58,948 bases of DNA from Clostridiales bacterium (GCA_012523405.1 JAAYIN010000067.1:1-58948); one strand, 5' to 3'. Numbered from the stretch's first letter, positions 1-8,114 are shown. The notes: a model not told the origin generated them from the sequence alone. A program made the numbers and translations.

Positions 1-208
1 AATCCATTTTCCGAAAGGGTTTGGGGCTATCGCCCCTCCATGCAAAAGCAACAATCCATTTTCCGGAAGGGTTTGGGGCTATCGCCCCTCCATACTAAAG
101 CAACAACAATTTCCGGAAAGCAACAGGGCTGTCGCCCTATTACGCCAAACCAACAATCAGGTTTTCGGGAGGGTTTGGGAGGGGCTTTTCACTGAAAAGC
201 CGCCTCCC
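1..208. repeat. Degenerate tandem repeat array of ~52-bp units (incomplete at window edge)
   Basis: Two nearly identical 52-bp units (1-52 and 53-104) are followed by two diverged units (105-154 and 155-208). Each holds the hairpin-forming core GGGGCTATCGCCCC or a shortened form of it, preceded by a pyrimidine-rich TTTTCCG(A/G)AAGGG stretch. The last unit contains a longer inverted repeat around GGGAGGGGCTTTTC. The array lies just downstream of the minus-strand uvrB. The same core, reverse-complemented, recurs at 5.7-6.0 kb, so this is a dispersed intergenic repeat family. No open reading frame or transposase is associated. Confidence 0.8.
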
Positions 209-250
209 AACGTCCCCCCCTCGGTCCCCTTTGTCCTCCCCGTCCCCTCC

Positions 251-2263
251 TCATTTCTTGTACTTCTTCTTGCGAGGCTGGCGCGCCTGCGGCTTTTGAA
301 CGACGTTGGTCTTTTCGCCTTTGAGCTCAAAAAGCTCATCGCGAAGCTTGGCTGCTTTTTCAAAGTCGAGGTCTTTGGCGGCGGATAGCATCTGATCCTC
401 AACGCTCTTCATCAGCTCTTCCAGCTCTTCTGCGCTCATGTAGTCAGGTGCGCCTGCCTTCATGCTCTCGGTGATCTTGAGGAGCGCCTGCACGGTGCTC
501 TTGACGGACTGGGGCGTGATGCCGTTGATCTCGTTGTATGCCTCCTGCAGGGCACGGCGGCGGTTGGTCTCGGTGATGGCACGCTCCATGCTGTTGGTGA
601 GCTTGTCGCCGTATAGAATAACGCGCCCGTCGACGTTTCGAGCCGCGCGGCCGATGGTCTGAATGAGGGAGGTTTCGCTGCGCAGGAAGCCTTCTTTGTC
701 GGCATCCAAAATTGCCACAAGGCTGACCTCGGGCATATCAAGACCTTCGCGGAGTAGGTTGATGCCGACCAGCACGTCAAATTCGCCAAGGCGTAGATCG
801 CGGATGATCTGGGTGCGCTCCATGGTCTGGATGTCGCTGTGCAAATAGCGGACGCGAATGCCAAGGTTCATGAGGTATTCGGTGAGGCTTTCCGCCATGC
901 GCTTGGTGAGGGTGGTGACCAGCACGCGGCTGCCGCTGTCGATGGTCTTGTTGATCTCGCCCACAAGGTCGTCCACCTGCCCTGTGGCGGGGCGCAGGAT
1001 GATGAGCGGATCGATGAGACCTGTGGGGCGTATGATTTGCTCAACGGTGTTCTCGCTTAGCTCTTGCTCGTATGCGCCGGGGGTTGCGCTGACGTATACG
1101 ACTTGATTTAAATGCGTGTTGAACTCGTCAAAGAGCAAGGGACGGTTGTCAAAGGCAGAGGGCAAACGAAAACCGTAATCGACCAGATTTTTCTTTCGCG
1201 CGCGGTCGCCGTTGTACATGGCACGAACCTGAGGGACGGTTGCGTGGCTTTCGTCGATGAACATGAGGAAGTCCTTGGGGAAGTAGTCCAGCAGCGAATA
1301 TGGGGCATCTCCGGGGCTTCTGCCGTCAAAGTAACGGCTGTAGTTTTCAATGCCTGTGCAAAAACCGATTTGGCGCATCATTTCGATATCGTAGCGGGTG
1401 CGCTGGCGAAGCCTGAGGGCATAGAGCGGCTGACCTTCGTCCTCGAGCTCTTTGATGCGCACCTCTAAATCCTGTTCGATTTGGTCGATGTTGTCAGTCA
1501 TTTTTTCGCGATCCATCGCATAATGTGTTGCAGGGAAGACTAATGCATGCTCAAGCGTGCTTAGCACATTGCCTGTAATGACCTCGATTTCACGAATGCG
1601 CTCGATTTCATCGCCGAAAAATTCGATTCGAAGCGCATGCTCGCGCCCGTTGGCGGGGATGATTTCAAGGACGTCGCCTTTGACGCGAAACGTTCCGCGG
1701 GTGAAGTCGATATCGTTTCTGGAATACTGTATTTCAATGAGGCGGCGGACCAGCTTGTCGCGGCTCATCTCCATGCCGGGGCGCATGCTGACCATCATGC
1801 CTTCGTACTCGCTAGGATCACCCATAGAGTAGATGCAGCTGACGCTGGCAACGATGATGACATCCTTGCGCTCGCGCACGGCAGCGGTCGCGCTGTGGCG
1901 CAGGCGGTCGATTTCCTCATTGATGGAAGCATCTTTTTCGATATAGGTATCGGAGGACGCGATATAAGCCTCGGGCTGGTAATAATCGTAATAGGAAACA
2001 AAATACTCCACCGCGCTTTCGGGAAAGAAGGAGCGAAGCTCGCTGCAAAGCTGGGCGGCCAAGGTTTTGTTGTGGGCGAGAACGAGGGTCGGTTTCTGAA
2101 CCCGCTCGATGACCGAAGCCATGGTGAAGGTCTTACCGCTACCCGTTACGCCAAGGAGAACTTGGCTTTTTTTTCCGCTTAGGATACCGCGCGCGAGCGA
2201 ATCGATGGCGGCAGGCTGATCGCCTGAGGCGGAGTAAGGGGATTTGAGCACAAATTTGTTCAT
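251..2263 (-). CDS. uvrB: Excinuclease ABC subunit B (UvrB)
   Basis: UvrB is the DNA-damage-verifying helicase-like subunit of nucleotide excision repair; UvrA loads it and it recruits UvrC for incision. The 670-residue protein is of normal length. It has a Walker A motif GVTGSGKT near residue 39, the damage-probing beta-hairpin [10 protein letters not shown] near residue 91, a DESH Walker B box, helicase motifs in the second RecA fold, and a C-terminal UVR domain ([10 protein letters not shown]) that binds UvrC. The start is ATG with GAAAGGA upstream. No uvrA is visible; the neighbour past its 3' end is outside the window. A TATAAT and a degenerate LexA-like palindrome lie in front of it. 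Confidence 0.97.
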   Translation of the reverse strand: MNKFVLKSPYSASGDQPAAIDSLARGILSGKKSQVLLGVTGSGKTFTMASVIERVQKPTLVLAHNKTLAAQLCSELRSFFPESAVEYFVSYYDYYQPEAYIASSDTYIEKDASINEEIDRLRHSATAAVRERKDVIIVASVSCIYSMGDPSEYEGMMVSMRPGMEMSRDKLVRRLIEIQYSRNDIDFTRGTFRVKGDVLEIIPANGREHALRIEFFGDEIERIREIEVITGNVLSTLEHALVFPATHYAMDREKMTDNIDQIEQDLEVRIKELEDEGQPLYALRLRQRTRYDIEMMRQIGFCTGIENYSRYFDGRSPGDAPYSLLDYFPKDFLMFIDESHATVPQVRAMYNGDRARKKNLVDYGFRLPSAFDNRPLLFDEFNTHLNQVVYVSATPGAYEQELSENTVEQIIRPTGLIDPLIILRPATGQVDDLVGEINKTIDSGSRVLVTTLTKRMAESLTEYLMNLGIRVRYLHSDIQTMERTQIIRDLRLGEFDVLVGINLLREGLDMPEVSLVAILDADKEGFLRSETSLIQTIGRAARNVDGRVILYGDKLTNSMERAITETNRRRALQEAYNEINGITPQSVKSTVQALLKITESMKAGAPDYMSAEELEELMKSVEDQMLSAAKDLDFEKAAKLRDELFELKGEKTNVVQKPQARQPRKKKYKK

Positions 2264-2293
2264 CGCTGTGCATCCTTTCGTATCGGTCTACTG

Positions 2294-2311
2294 ATTATAG
2301 CACATTTGTTC
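2294..2311 (-). promoter_or_regulatory. uvrB promoter -10 with degenerate LexA/SOS-like box
   Basis: On the minus strand TATAAT (2299-2294) is directly preceded by GAACAAATGTGC (2311-2300), which keeps one full GAAC half-site and a GTGC variant of the other. The flanks (CCATAGGAACA) match those of the clear LexA box before the Y-family polymerase at 5130-5141. No good -35 is seen, as expected for a repressor-overlapped promoter or a weak one. Confidence 0.5.
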
Positions 2312-2531
2312 CTATGGCGAAAGAGGATTCCCAATTGGGAAACGGAGGCAAATTCGATCAAAAATATTTTACCACTTGACATTTGCCTACGGCGCATCCA
2401 CGGCAGCTATCCTGCCAAACATTACCTTGGGAGTGCCGCAAAGCGAGTGCTTGCGTGGATTGAAAAACGTTTCCACACAACATCATCTTTGACTTAGGCG
2501 GCTAAAATGAGCGCGACGGGAGGGAATGAAC

Positions 2532-2609
2532 ATGGTAAAAACAAGGAAAATCGTTCATTTTAAGCGCGGCGCGCGCATTGAGGTGAAGATGCTGTGGCAA
2601 CTTATCTAA
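2532..2609 (+). CDS. Possible 25-residue basic leader peptide coupled to murA
   Basis: An ATG with an excellent ribosome-binding site (GGGAGGGAATGAAC) opens a 25-codon frame, MVKTRKIVHFKRG..., rich in Lys/Arg and ending in TAA. Its last 16 bases overlap the GTG start of murA in another frame, so a ribosome ending here would sit on the murA start. The spacing suggests translational coupling or a regulatory leader. I do not recognise the peptide. It could instead be a chance frame, but its Shine-Dalgarno sequence is better than that of murA itself. Confidence 0.4.
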   Translation: MVKTRKIVHFKRGARIEVKMLWQLI

Positions 2610-3850
2610 TCAGGCATACGCCGAGGCTCAGCGGTGAGGTTGAGGTGAGCACGGCGAAAAATGCGGTACTGCCGATTTTGGCAGCGGGACTTTTGACGGA
2701 GGATCCGCTGATCATCAAAGATGTACCGCGCATCACGGACGTGGACATGCTGCTTCAGATATTGCGCGACTGCGGGGCGGAGGTGGTGAGGAGCGGATCG
2801 GACGTGTCGGTTTGTGCGCTTCAAACGCAAAGCCCAAATCATGAGGAAAATATCAGAAAGCTCAGAGCCAGTATTCTCATACTAGGTCCGATACTGGCGC
2901 GAAGCGGCAGCGCATGCGTGGGACTTCCGGGCGGGTGCGCGATTGGGCAGCGACCCATTGACCTGCATGTGAAGGGACTACAGGCGCTCGGGGCGCAGGT
3001 GCATCCGATCGGCGGCAAGATGCAGCTGTCGGGAAGGCTCACAGGTACGCGCATCTACCTTGATCTGCCAAGCGTTGGCGCTACGGAAAACCTGATGATG
3101 GCGGCAACGCTTGCGGAAGGAAAAACAACGCTTGAAAATGCGGCGAAAGAGCCCGAAATTGTAGATCTTGCCAATTGCCTGAACCAAATGGGTGCAAAAA
3201 TCACAGGCGCAGGCACAGGAACGGTGACCATCATAGGGGTGGAAAGACTGCATGGCACGGTCTATCATCCGATTCCGGATCGCGTGGAAGCAGGCACGCT
3301 GCTTTGTGCTGCTGCGATTACAGAGGGCAGCATATTGGTTCGGGGCGCGTGCGCGGAGCATTTGAGGTCGCTGCTGTTCAAGCTGACGGAAACAGGGGTT
3401 GGGATCAAAGAAACGCAGGTAGGTATCAGAATCACTGGCAGCGCTGTGTCGCCATTTGAGCTTCGTACACTAGCATACCCAGGGTTTCCAACGGACATGC
3501 AAGCACCTATGACAGTGGTTGCGCTCAAGTGTCATGGCACAAGTATGCTGCATGAAACGGTTTTTGAGAATCGATTTATGCATGTGGGGGAATTGGCAAG
3601 ACTTGGTGCCCATATTCGGGTAGAAAATAACGTCGCATTGGTGGAGGGCGGGCATGTGCTTCGGGGCGGAGTGATGAGGAGCACGGACCTTCGCGCGGGT
3701 GCGTCGATGATGCTGGCAGGCATGATTGCACAGGGCGAGAGCATCTTGCAAGACCCAGCAGGACATATTGAGCGCGGGTATCAGAACCTGCCGGAAAAAC
3801 TGCGATTGATTGGCGCGGATATCGAGCGCATTGAGGATTATCCCAGCTGA
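2594..3850 (+). CDS. murA: UDP-N-acetylglucosamine 1-carboxyvinyltransferase (MurA)
   Basis: MurA transfers enolpyruvate from PEP to UDP-GlcNAc, the first committed cytoplasmic step of peptidoglycan synthesis. The 418-residue product has the EPT fold's repeated segments, the N-terminal AKNAVLPILAA motif near residue 21, and the catalytic-loop cysteine (Cys115) in PGGCAIGQRPIDLH, so it should be fosfomycin-sensitive in principle. The start is GTG at 2594 with GAGGTG eight bases upstream. Clostridia often carry two MurA paralogues; only one is seen here. It converges with the Y-family polymerase gene, ending 8 bp from that gene's stop. Confidence 0.96.
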   Translation: MATYLIRHTPRLSGEVEVSTAKNAVLPILAAGLLTEDPLIIKDVPRITDVDMLLQILRDCGAEVVRSGSDVSVCALQTQSPNHEENIRKLRASILILGPILARSGSACVGLPGGCAIGQRPIDLHVKGLQALGAQVHPIGGKMQLSGRLTGTRIYLDLPSVGATENLMMAATLAEGKTTLENAAKEPEIVDLANCLNQMGAKITGAGTGTVTIIGVERLHGTVYHPIPDRVEAGTLLCAAAITEGSILVRGACAEHLRSLLFKLTETGVGIKETQVGIRITGSAVSPFELRTLAYPGFPTDMQAPMTVVALKCHGTSMLHETVFENRFMHVGELARLGAHIRVENNVALVEGGHVLRGGVMRSTDLRAGASMMLAGMIAQGESILQDPAGHIERGYQNLPEKLRLIGADIERIEDYPS

Positions 3851-3858
3851 TGAAGCCA

Positions 3859-5103
3859 TTATTTCAGAAATGCAACAGGATGAATGATATGTTCCTCCTC
3901 GGGGTTGATCTTGCCCAGCGCGCGGTCGTAGAGCATGACCGCGCGCTGTATAGAAAAATGCCCATAGCGATCCCTGATCTGATCAACGGTGCGGTCAAGG
4001 GTCGCATTGCGCTGCCTGCGGGCATCTTCTGGCAAAAACGAAAGCTGAAGGAGCTCGTCGGCAGGGGATAGCTGCGATACGCATACGCCCAAGGAGCGCA
4101 GCGGATATTTCTCGCCCCAATAGCGAGTGAGGAGATCAAAGGCGTAGGCAAAGATGTCGTAGCTGCAATCGGTGGCGAAGGGGAGGGTGCATTGGCGCTG
4201 GATGGTGTCAAGGGCGGTGTCTCTCATGCTGATTTGCACCACGCGCCCAACGAGCTGGTGCTTGCGAAGGCGCGAGGCAATGCTCTCGCATAGACCGTAC
4301 AGCGTGATGCGCGCATGCTGATAATCGCATACATCATGGGCGGTGGTAACGGAGTTGCCAACGCTTTTTACGGTTTGCTGATGGACGGCGGCCATCACAG
4401 GCGATGTGTCATCGCCGCGTGCAAAGCAGCTGAGCATGAGACCGTTCTTGCCCAAAAGACCTTTGAGTATTTGTGGGTCAATGTCAGCGAGGTGACCGAT
4501 GGTGTAAATGCCAATATCATTCAGCTTGCGCTGTGTGGCACGGCCGACGAAGAGCAAATCGTTGACTGAAAGAGGGTCAAGGACGGTTTTGCGATTTTCT
4601 TTGCACACAACGCTGACGGCATCGGGTTTTTTTAGATCGCTGCCCAGCTTTGCGAAGATGCGGTTGTCGCTGATGCCAATGCTTGCGGTCAGTCCAGTTT
4701 CCTCGCGAATGGTGTGGCGCAGGTGGTTGGCGACGCGCTCGCCCGTGGAGATGCTGACACCTGGACCGCTGATGTCAAGCCATGCTTCATCGATGCCGAA
4801 GGGCTGGACATGGCTGGTGTAGCGGGACATGATGCCCCGCACCTCGTCGCTGAGGCGCAGGACCTGATGAAAATCGGGCTGCATGGTCATGAGATTTGGG
4901 CAAAGCTTGCGCGCATCGGTGAGGGTTTGCCCTGTGTAGATGCCCAGAGTCTTTGCAGGCATGTTTTTTGCGAGCACGATGCCGTGGCGCAGCGTTGGGT
5001 CGCCGCATACAGCAAGGGGCACTTCGCGAAGCGCAGGCGAGGCGAGACAGGCAACGGATGCATAGAAATTATTGAGGTCGGCATGTAAAATGACTTTGTC
5101 CAT
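3859..5103 (-). CDS. dinB: Y-family DNA polymerase (Pol IV / UmuC-UvrX type)
   Basis: This is an error-prone translesion polymerase. About 414 residues from the ATG at 5103, chosen because HADLNNFYASV (catalytic Asp and steric-gate region) follows directly and AAAGAGGG precedes it; the open frame runs 38 codons further upstream without family similarity. FGIDEAW supplies the catalytic Asp-Glu pair of the palm, followed by helix-hairpin-helix (LLFVGRATQRKLNDIGI) and little-finger regions. The C-terminal LDRTVDQIRDRYG is the pattern seen in Firmicutes UmuC/UvrX-like members, so the symbol dinB is by broad family. An internal QLSFLP may be a sliding-clamp peptide. Two LexA boxes precede it, indicating SOS induction. 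Confidence 0.93.
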   Translation of the reverse strand: MDKVILHADLNNFYASVACLASPALREVPLAVCGDPTLRHGIVLAKNMPAKTLGIYTGQTLTDARKLCPNLMTMQPDFHQVLRLSDEVRGIMSRYTSHVQPFGIDEAWLDISGPGVSISTGERVANHLRHTIREETGLTASIGISDNRIFAKLGSDLKKPDAVSVVCKENRKTVLDPLSVNDLLFVGRATQRKLNDIGIYTIGHLADIDPQILKGLLGKNGLMLSCFARGDDTSPVMAAVHQQTVKSVGNSVTTAHDVCDYQHARITLYGLCESIASRLRKHQLVGRVVQISMRDTALDTIQRQCTLPFATDCSYDIFAYAFDLLTRYWGEKYPLRSLGVCVSQLSPADELLQLSFLPEDARRQRNATLDRTVDQIRDRYGHFSIQRAVMLYDRALGKINPEEEHIIHPVAFLK

Positions 5104-5129
5104 AGGGATCCCTCTTTGCCGCAGAAATA

Positions 5130-5178
5130 GAACATATGTTCCTATGGCTATTATACGAATATATGTTCTAAAATGCAA
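5130..5178 (-). promoter_or_regulatory. SOS promoter of the Y-family polymerase with two LexA boxes
   Basis: Minus-strand elements are -35 TTGCAT (5178-5173), a 17-bp spacer and -10 TATAAT (5155-5150). A perfect 12-bp palindrome GAACATATGTTC (5130-5141) lies just downstream of the -10, and a second box with one mismatch, CGAATATATGTTCT (5156-5169), fills the spacer. Both match the Firmicutes LexA (DinR) consensus GAAC-N4-GTTC, so LexA would block both RNA polymerase binding and the start site. Confidence 0.88.
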
Positions 5179-5248
5179 TGACAAGATACGGTAAATCTCT
5201 TCCCCTAGGCACACCACCTATAGACTTGCATAGGATAAGTTGGGCGGC

Positions 5249-5289
5249 AAAAAAAAGCGGGAGGTAGTCATTTTACAATCCGCCCGCTT
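5249..5289 (-). terminator. Possible minus-strand terminator overlapping the mazF promoter
   Basis: An inverted repeat AAGCGGG (5255-5261) / CCCGCTT (5283-5289) with a 21-nt loop is followed, reading the minus strand, by an uninterrupted T-run. No minus-strand gene ends here, so it may stop antisense transcription from the mazF region or be fortuitous. The long loop lowers confidence. Confidence 0.35.
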
Positions 5290-5300
5290 CGTGATATGAT
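5272..5300 (+). promoter_or_regulatory. Sigma-A-type promoter for the MazF-like gene
   Basis: TTTACA (5272-5277), a 17-bp spacer and TATGAT (5295-5300) lie 34 bp before the ATG. This is the only gene the promoter can serve, so the toxin gene is transcribed on its own. Confidence 0.65.
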
Positions 5301-5333
5301 AGAAAAGTTAGGCTGCCTCGGAGAGTGAAATTC

Positions 5334-5690
5334 ATGAAAAGAGGCGACATATACATGGCGGAGCTAGACCCTGTAGTCGGAAGCGAACAGGGGGGCAGAC
5401 GTCCTGTATTAATCATACAAAATGACATGGGAAATTTGCATGCACCAACAGTGATAGCGGTGCCGCTGACAGGAAGCCAATCCAAGCCGATACTACCCAC
5501 ACATGTAGGGATAGCGGCGGGAGAATGTGGACTGTGGCGGGAGTCAATTGTGCTGTGTGAACAGGTCAGAACGCTGGAAAAAACAAGACTAAAGCGTTTG
5601 CTGGGCACGGTGTCACAGGAGACGATTCGCCAAGTGGAAAAAGCGCTGTTTGTTTCATTGGATATTGCATGCGATTGCGTGGAAGAATAG
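5334..5690 (+). CDS. MazF/PemK-family endoribonuclease toxin, no antitoxin visible
   Basis: The 118-residue product is a close match to the Firmicutes MazF/EndoA group, sequence-specific mRNA interferases. Visible family features are the KRGDIYMAELDPVVGSEQGG N-terminus, the RPVLIIQND strand, the TVIAVPLTG strand and the LCEQVRTLEK segment. The ATG at 5334 is preferred over an in-frame GTG at 5325 because GGAGAG then sits eight bases upstream. In Bacillus the EndoAI antitoxin gene lies immediately upstream; here the upstream 100 bp hold only a promoter and the divergent polymerase gene, and no antitoxin-like frame follows either. It may rely on a distant antitoxin or be a solitary member. Confidence 0.9.
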   Translation: MKRGDIYMAELDPVVGSEQGGRRPVLIIQNDMGNLHAPTVIAVPLTGSQSKPILPTHVGIAAGECGLWRESIVLCEQVRTLEKTRLKRLLGTVSQETIRQVEKALFVSLDIACDCVEE

Positions 5691-5723
5691 ATAGAGACGA
5701 TGGCGGAAAGCCATAAAAGGATC

Positions 5724-6025
5724 AAATAGAAAAGGGGCGATAGCCCCGAAGCCTTACGGTAAGCGAACTTGAAACTTGTCAAAAAGAAAAGGGGCGATAG
5801 CCCCGAAGCCCCGATGTCGGAGGATGCTGGGTTCGGGTAGAGTGCGGTGGATGGGCGAAAGCCTTAGACTCGAGTGACAAAAAGAGCGATAGCCCCGAAG
5901 CCAAAGGGATAGCAAAAGCTAAACTCGAGTCATCAAAAGGGCGATAGCCCCGAAGCCAAAGGGATAGCAAAAGCTAAACTTGAGTCAATAAAAAGGGGCG
6001 ATAGCCCCCCCTACGACATCGATGG
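5724..6025. repeat. Tandem and imperfect copies of the GGGGCGATAGCCCC intergenic repeat
   Basis: This gene-free stretch between the toxin and the YitT gene carries five copies of a (GG)GCGATAGCCCC core, four followed by GAAGCC. Two neighbouring 55-56-bp units (about 5880-5990) are nearly identical, sharing AAAGGGATAGCAAAAGCTAA. The core folds into a short GC hairpin. It is the reverse complement of the core in the array at 1-208. No promoter or frame is evident, apart from the AAAGGAG site for YitT at the right end. Confidence 0.8.
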
Positions 6026-6044
6026 GATAACAAAAGGAGTATAC

Positions 6045-6911
6045 ATGAAGAACATGCAGCGGATTTTGAAAAACGAGAAACTATTTGCGTACATCCAAAT
6101 TATTCTGGGAAGCGTGATTGGAGCGGTGGCTTACCCGCTTTTTTTAGTGCCCAATCATATTGCACCGGGCGGTCTGACGGGTCTTACAACGGTGCTGAAC
6201 TATTTGTTTGATGTGCCGGTCGGCACAACGAGCTTGCTGCTGAACATCCCGCTGTTTTTCATCGGCTATAAGGCGATGGGGCGCGTGTTTGCGGTGCGGT
6301 CGCTGTTTGCAACCGTGATTTTTTCGCTGCTGATCGACTTGATCCCGCTGCCTGTGCTGACGACCGATCCGTTGCTGGCGGCGATCTTTGGCGGCATTTT
6401 GCTTGGTCTCGGGCTTGGATTTATCCTCAGAGGCGGCGCAACCACGGGCGGGACGGATATGGTCGCGAGAATGATCCATACGCGCTACCAGCATATTTCG
6501 GTGGGTGCAATTTTGTTCTTTATCGATTTTTGCGTTGTGGCGATGGCGGGTGTTTTCATTGAGGTGCAGTATGCACTGTATGCGTTTGTGACACTGTATG
6601 CATGCTCCAAGCTGATTGATATGGTCATGAATGGATTGACCAGAGAAAAGGCATGCTATGTGATTTCGGAAAAATATGAAGCGGTCAAAAGCGAGCTGAT
6701 GGAAAAGCTGGATCGCGGGGTGACGGTGCTAAATGCAAAGGGCGGGTATAGCGGCGAGGAGAAGCCGATGCTGCTGTGCGTGCTGAGTGCGCAGGAGGTC
6801 GGTATGCTCAAGGCAATTGTGCGCATGGCTGACCCCAATGCGTTTGTATTCATCAGCGATGCGCATGAGGTGCTGGGCGAGGGCTTTAGGCAGCTGAACG
6901 AACAAGAGTGA
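6045..6911 (+). CDS. YitT family membrane protein (DUF161 + DUF2179)
   Basis: The 288-residue integral membrane protein has an N-terminal block of five or six hydrophobic helices (about residues 12-190), including the family's APGGLTGL and GGATTGGTDMVARM signatures, then a soluble C-terminal DUF2179 domain of about 80 residues (CYVISEKYEAVKSELMEKLDRGVTVL). Members are common in Firmicutes in several copies; the transported substrate, if any, is not established. The ATG at 6045 has AAAGGAG seven bases upstream. It stands alone between repeats and a strong terminator. Confidence 0.92.
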   Translation: MKNMQRILKNEKLFAYIQIILGSVIGAVAYPLFLVPNHIAPGGLTGLTTVLNYLFDVPVGTTSLLLNIPLFFIGYKAMGRVFAVRSLFATVIFSLLIDLIPLPVLTTDPLLAAIFGGILLGLGLGFILRGGATTGGTDMVARMIHTRYQHISVGAILFFIDFCVVAMAGVFIEVQYALYAFVTLYACSKLIDMVMNGLTREKACYVISEKYEAVKSELMEKLDRGVTVLNAKGGYSGEEKPMLLCVLSAQEVGMLKAIVRMADPNAFVFISDAHEVLGEGFRQLNEQE

Positions 6912-6970
6912 TCAAAGTTCCGCTGGTTTGATTTGCCAACATCTTATGATTGAAATTTTTTGACGCTCAG

Positions 6971-7006
6971 AAACGGAGAAAGCAGCTGTTGCTTTCTCCG
7001 TTTTTT
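6971..7006 (+). terminator. Rho-independent terminator after the YitT gene
   Basis: A 14-bp perfect stem (AAACGGAGAAAGCA / TGCTTTCTCCGTTT) with a 5-nt loop runs straight into TTTTTT. It ends the YitT transcript. Confidence 0.9.
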
Positions 7007-7114
7007 ATGCAGAATATTGTTATTGCGTGCTTGTCTTTGGTGGTTTGTTGCTGCTGAGCATTGGGGGGAATGCTAAGCGGCTGGGTCATCGTTTGGTAAA
7101 GAATCTAAGTGCGA

Positions 7115-7885
7115 TTATGCAGAGCGTTCAAGGCTTAGCTTGTCTGCGAGCATAGCAATGAATTCGCCGTTTGTCGGCTTATCCTCAGGCGTACAGACCT
7201 TGCAGCCAAATGCACTGTTGAGCGTATCGATGCGGCCGCGATTCCATGCTACTTCAATCGCGTGGCGAATGGCGCGTTCAACCTTGCTGGCGCTTGTGCC
7301 AAAATGTTTGGCGATGCTTGGATATAGTTCCTTGGTGATGCGATTGATCATATCGGGCTGCTCGATCACCATCTTGATGCCTTGACGAAGGAACTGATAA
7401 CCCTTGATATGTGCAGGAATCCCAATGGTGAGGAATAGGTTGCCGAGGCGTTCGTCCAAGGATTGCACATGCGTGGTGCTCATGGCAGGCATGTGCTGGA
7501 TCGGCATGGCACTCTTGCCAACCAGTTCCCTGATATGTCCCATCAGGTATTCGGGCTCAAATGGCTTGACCATGTAATACATGGCACCAAGTTCTACAGC
7601 GCGAACCACAAAGTCATCACGCCCCAAGGCTGTGGTGACGATTGTCTTTGGCATGGGACTTAGCTGCATGCGTTTCATTTCCTCCAGTAGCATGTATCCA
7701 TCCATCATCGGCATGACAATATCCGTAACCAGAATGTCGAATGTTTGCTCGCTTAATTGCTTGAGCGCTTCGACGCCGTTGGCTGCCTCCTCTACCATTT
7801 CCACCCCATCCTGCTTGCGCAGAAACTCGGCTACGCTTTTGCGCAGCGAGCCATGATCATCTACCACCAAAATGCGCGTACTCAC
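7115..7885 (-). CDS. spo0A: Sporulation master response regulator Spo0A
   Basis: Spo0A~P switches spore-formers into sporulation by binding 0A boxes. From the GTG at 7885 (GAAGGGA nine bases upstream) the protein is 256 residues, a usual length. The receiver has the acidic pair Asp9-Asp10, phosphoacceptor Asp55 in VTDIVMP, Thr84/85 and Lys107 in KPFEP. The DNA-binding domain shows the hallmark IPAHIKGYQFLR and KVERAIRHAIEVAWNRG segments and ends with KPTNGEFIAMLADKL. The open frame extends 64 codons upstream without homology. Spo0A commonly follows spoIVB; that gene is absent here, so spo0A is a single transcription unit. Confidence 0.97.
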   Translation of the reverse strand: MSTRILVVDDHGSLRKSVAEFLRKQDGVEMVEEAANGVEALKQLSEQTFDILVTDIVMPMMDGYMLLEEMKRMQLSPMPKTIVTTALGRDDFVVRAVELGAMYYMVKPFEPEYLMGHIRELVGKSAMPIQHMPAMSTTHVQSLDERLGNLFLTIGIPAHIKGYQFLRQGIKMVIEQPDMINRITKELYPSIAKHFGTSASKVERAIRHAIEVAWNRGRIDTLNSAFGCKVCTPEDKPTNGEFIAMLADKLSLERSA

Positions 7886-7911
7886 AACATCATTTCCCTT
7901 CTTGCCCCCTG

Positions 7912-7941
7912 GCGTTTTCAGCATTATAGCACAGAAAACGC
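7912..7941 (-). promoter_or_regulatory. spo0A promoter region with inverted repeat around the -10
   Basis: On the minus strand TATAAT (7928-7923) lies at the centre of an inverted repeat, GCGTTTTCAG (7912-7921) / CAGAAAACGC (7932-7941), with one mismatch per arm. Upstream, TGTCGAC (7992-7986, minus) matches the 0A-box consensus TGTCGAA at six of seven positions. The layout suggests an operator on the spo0A promoter; which protein binds is not known. Confidence 0.5.
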
Positions 7942-8075
7942 TACATATAGGTGATTTCGTGGAAAATAGTAGGAATACGCCACAAGTCGACACTACCATA
8001 AGAAACAATAAACTACTCAGAGTAGGGAGATGTTTCAAAATGAATATAATACGACGAAATAATGCGAAAGTATAC

Positions 8076-8114
8076 AAACTAAACCGATTATATATGAATA
8101 AATCGGTTTAGTTT
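8076..8114. terminator. Perfect 14-bp inverted repeat between spo0A and the GT-C-like gene
   Basis: AAACTAAACCGATT (8076-8089) and its exact complement (8101-8114) flank an 11-nt AT-only loop, and a third partial copy, GCGGTTTAGT, follows at 8139-8148. It sits 40 bp past the end of the minus-strand membrane gene and 190 bp before spo0A. It may terminate the minus-strand transcript, though the T-rich tail is weak; a regulatory role upstream of spo0A is also possible. Confidence 0.5.

Noticed and set aside
1-208. CRISPR array
   Set aside because: Units are contiguous without unique spacers, diverge along the array and carry a hairpin core; no cas genes are present.
1108-2182. Long open frames on the plus strand opposite uvrB
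   Set aside because: They are antisense to a clear uvrB, lack ribosome-binding sites and have no family features.
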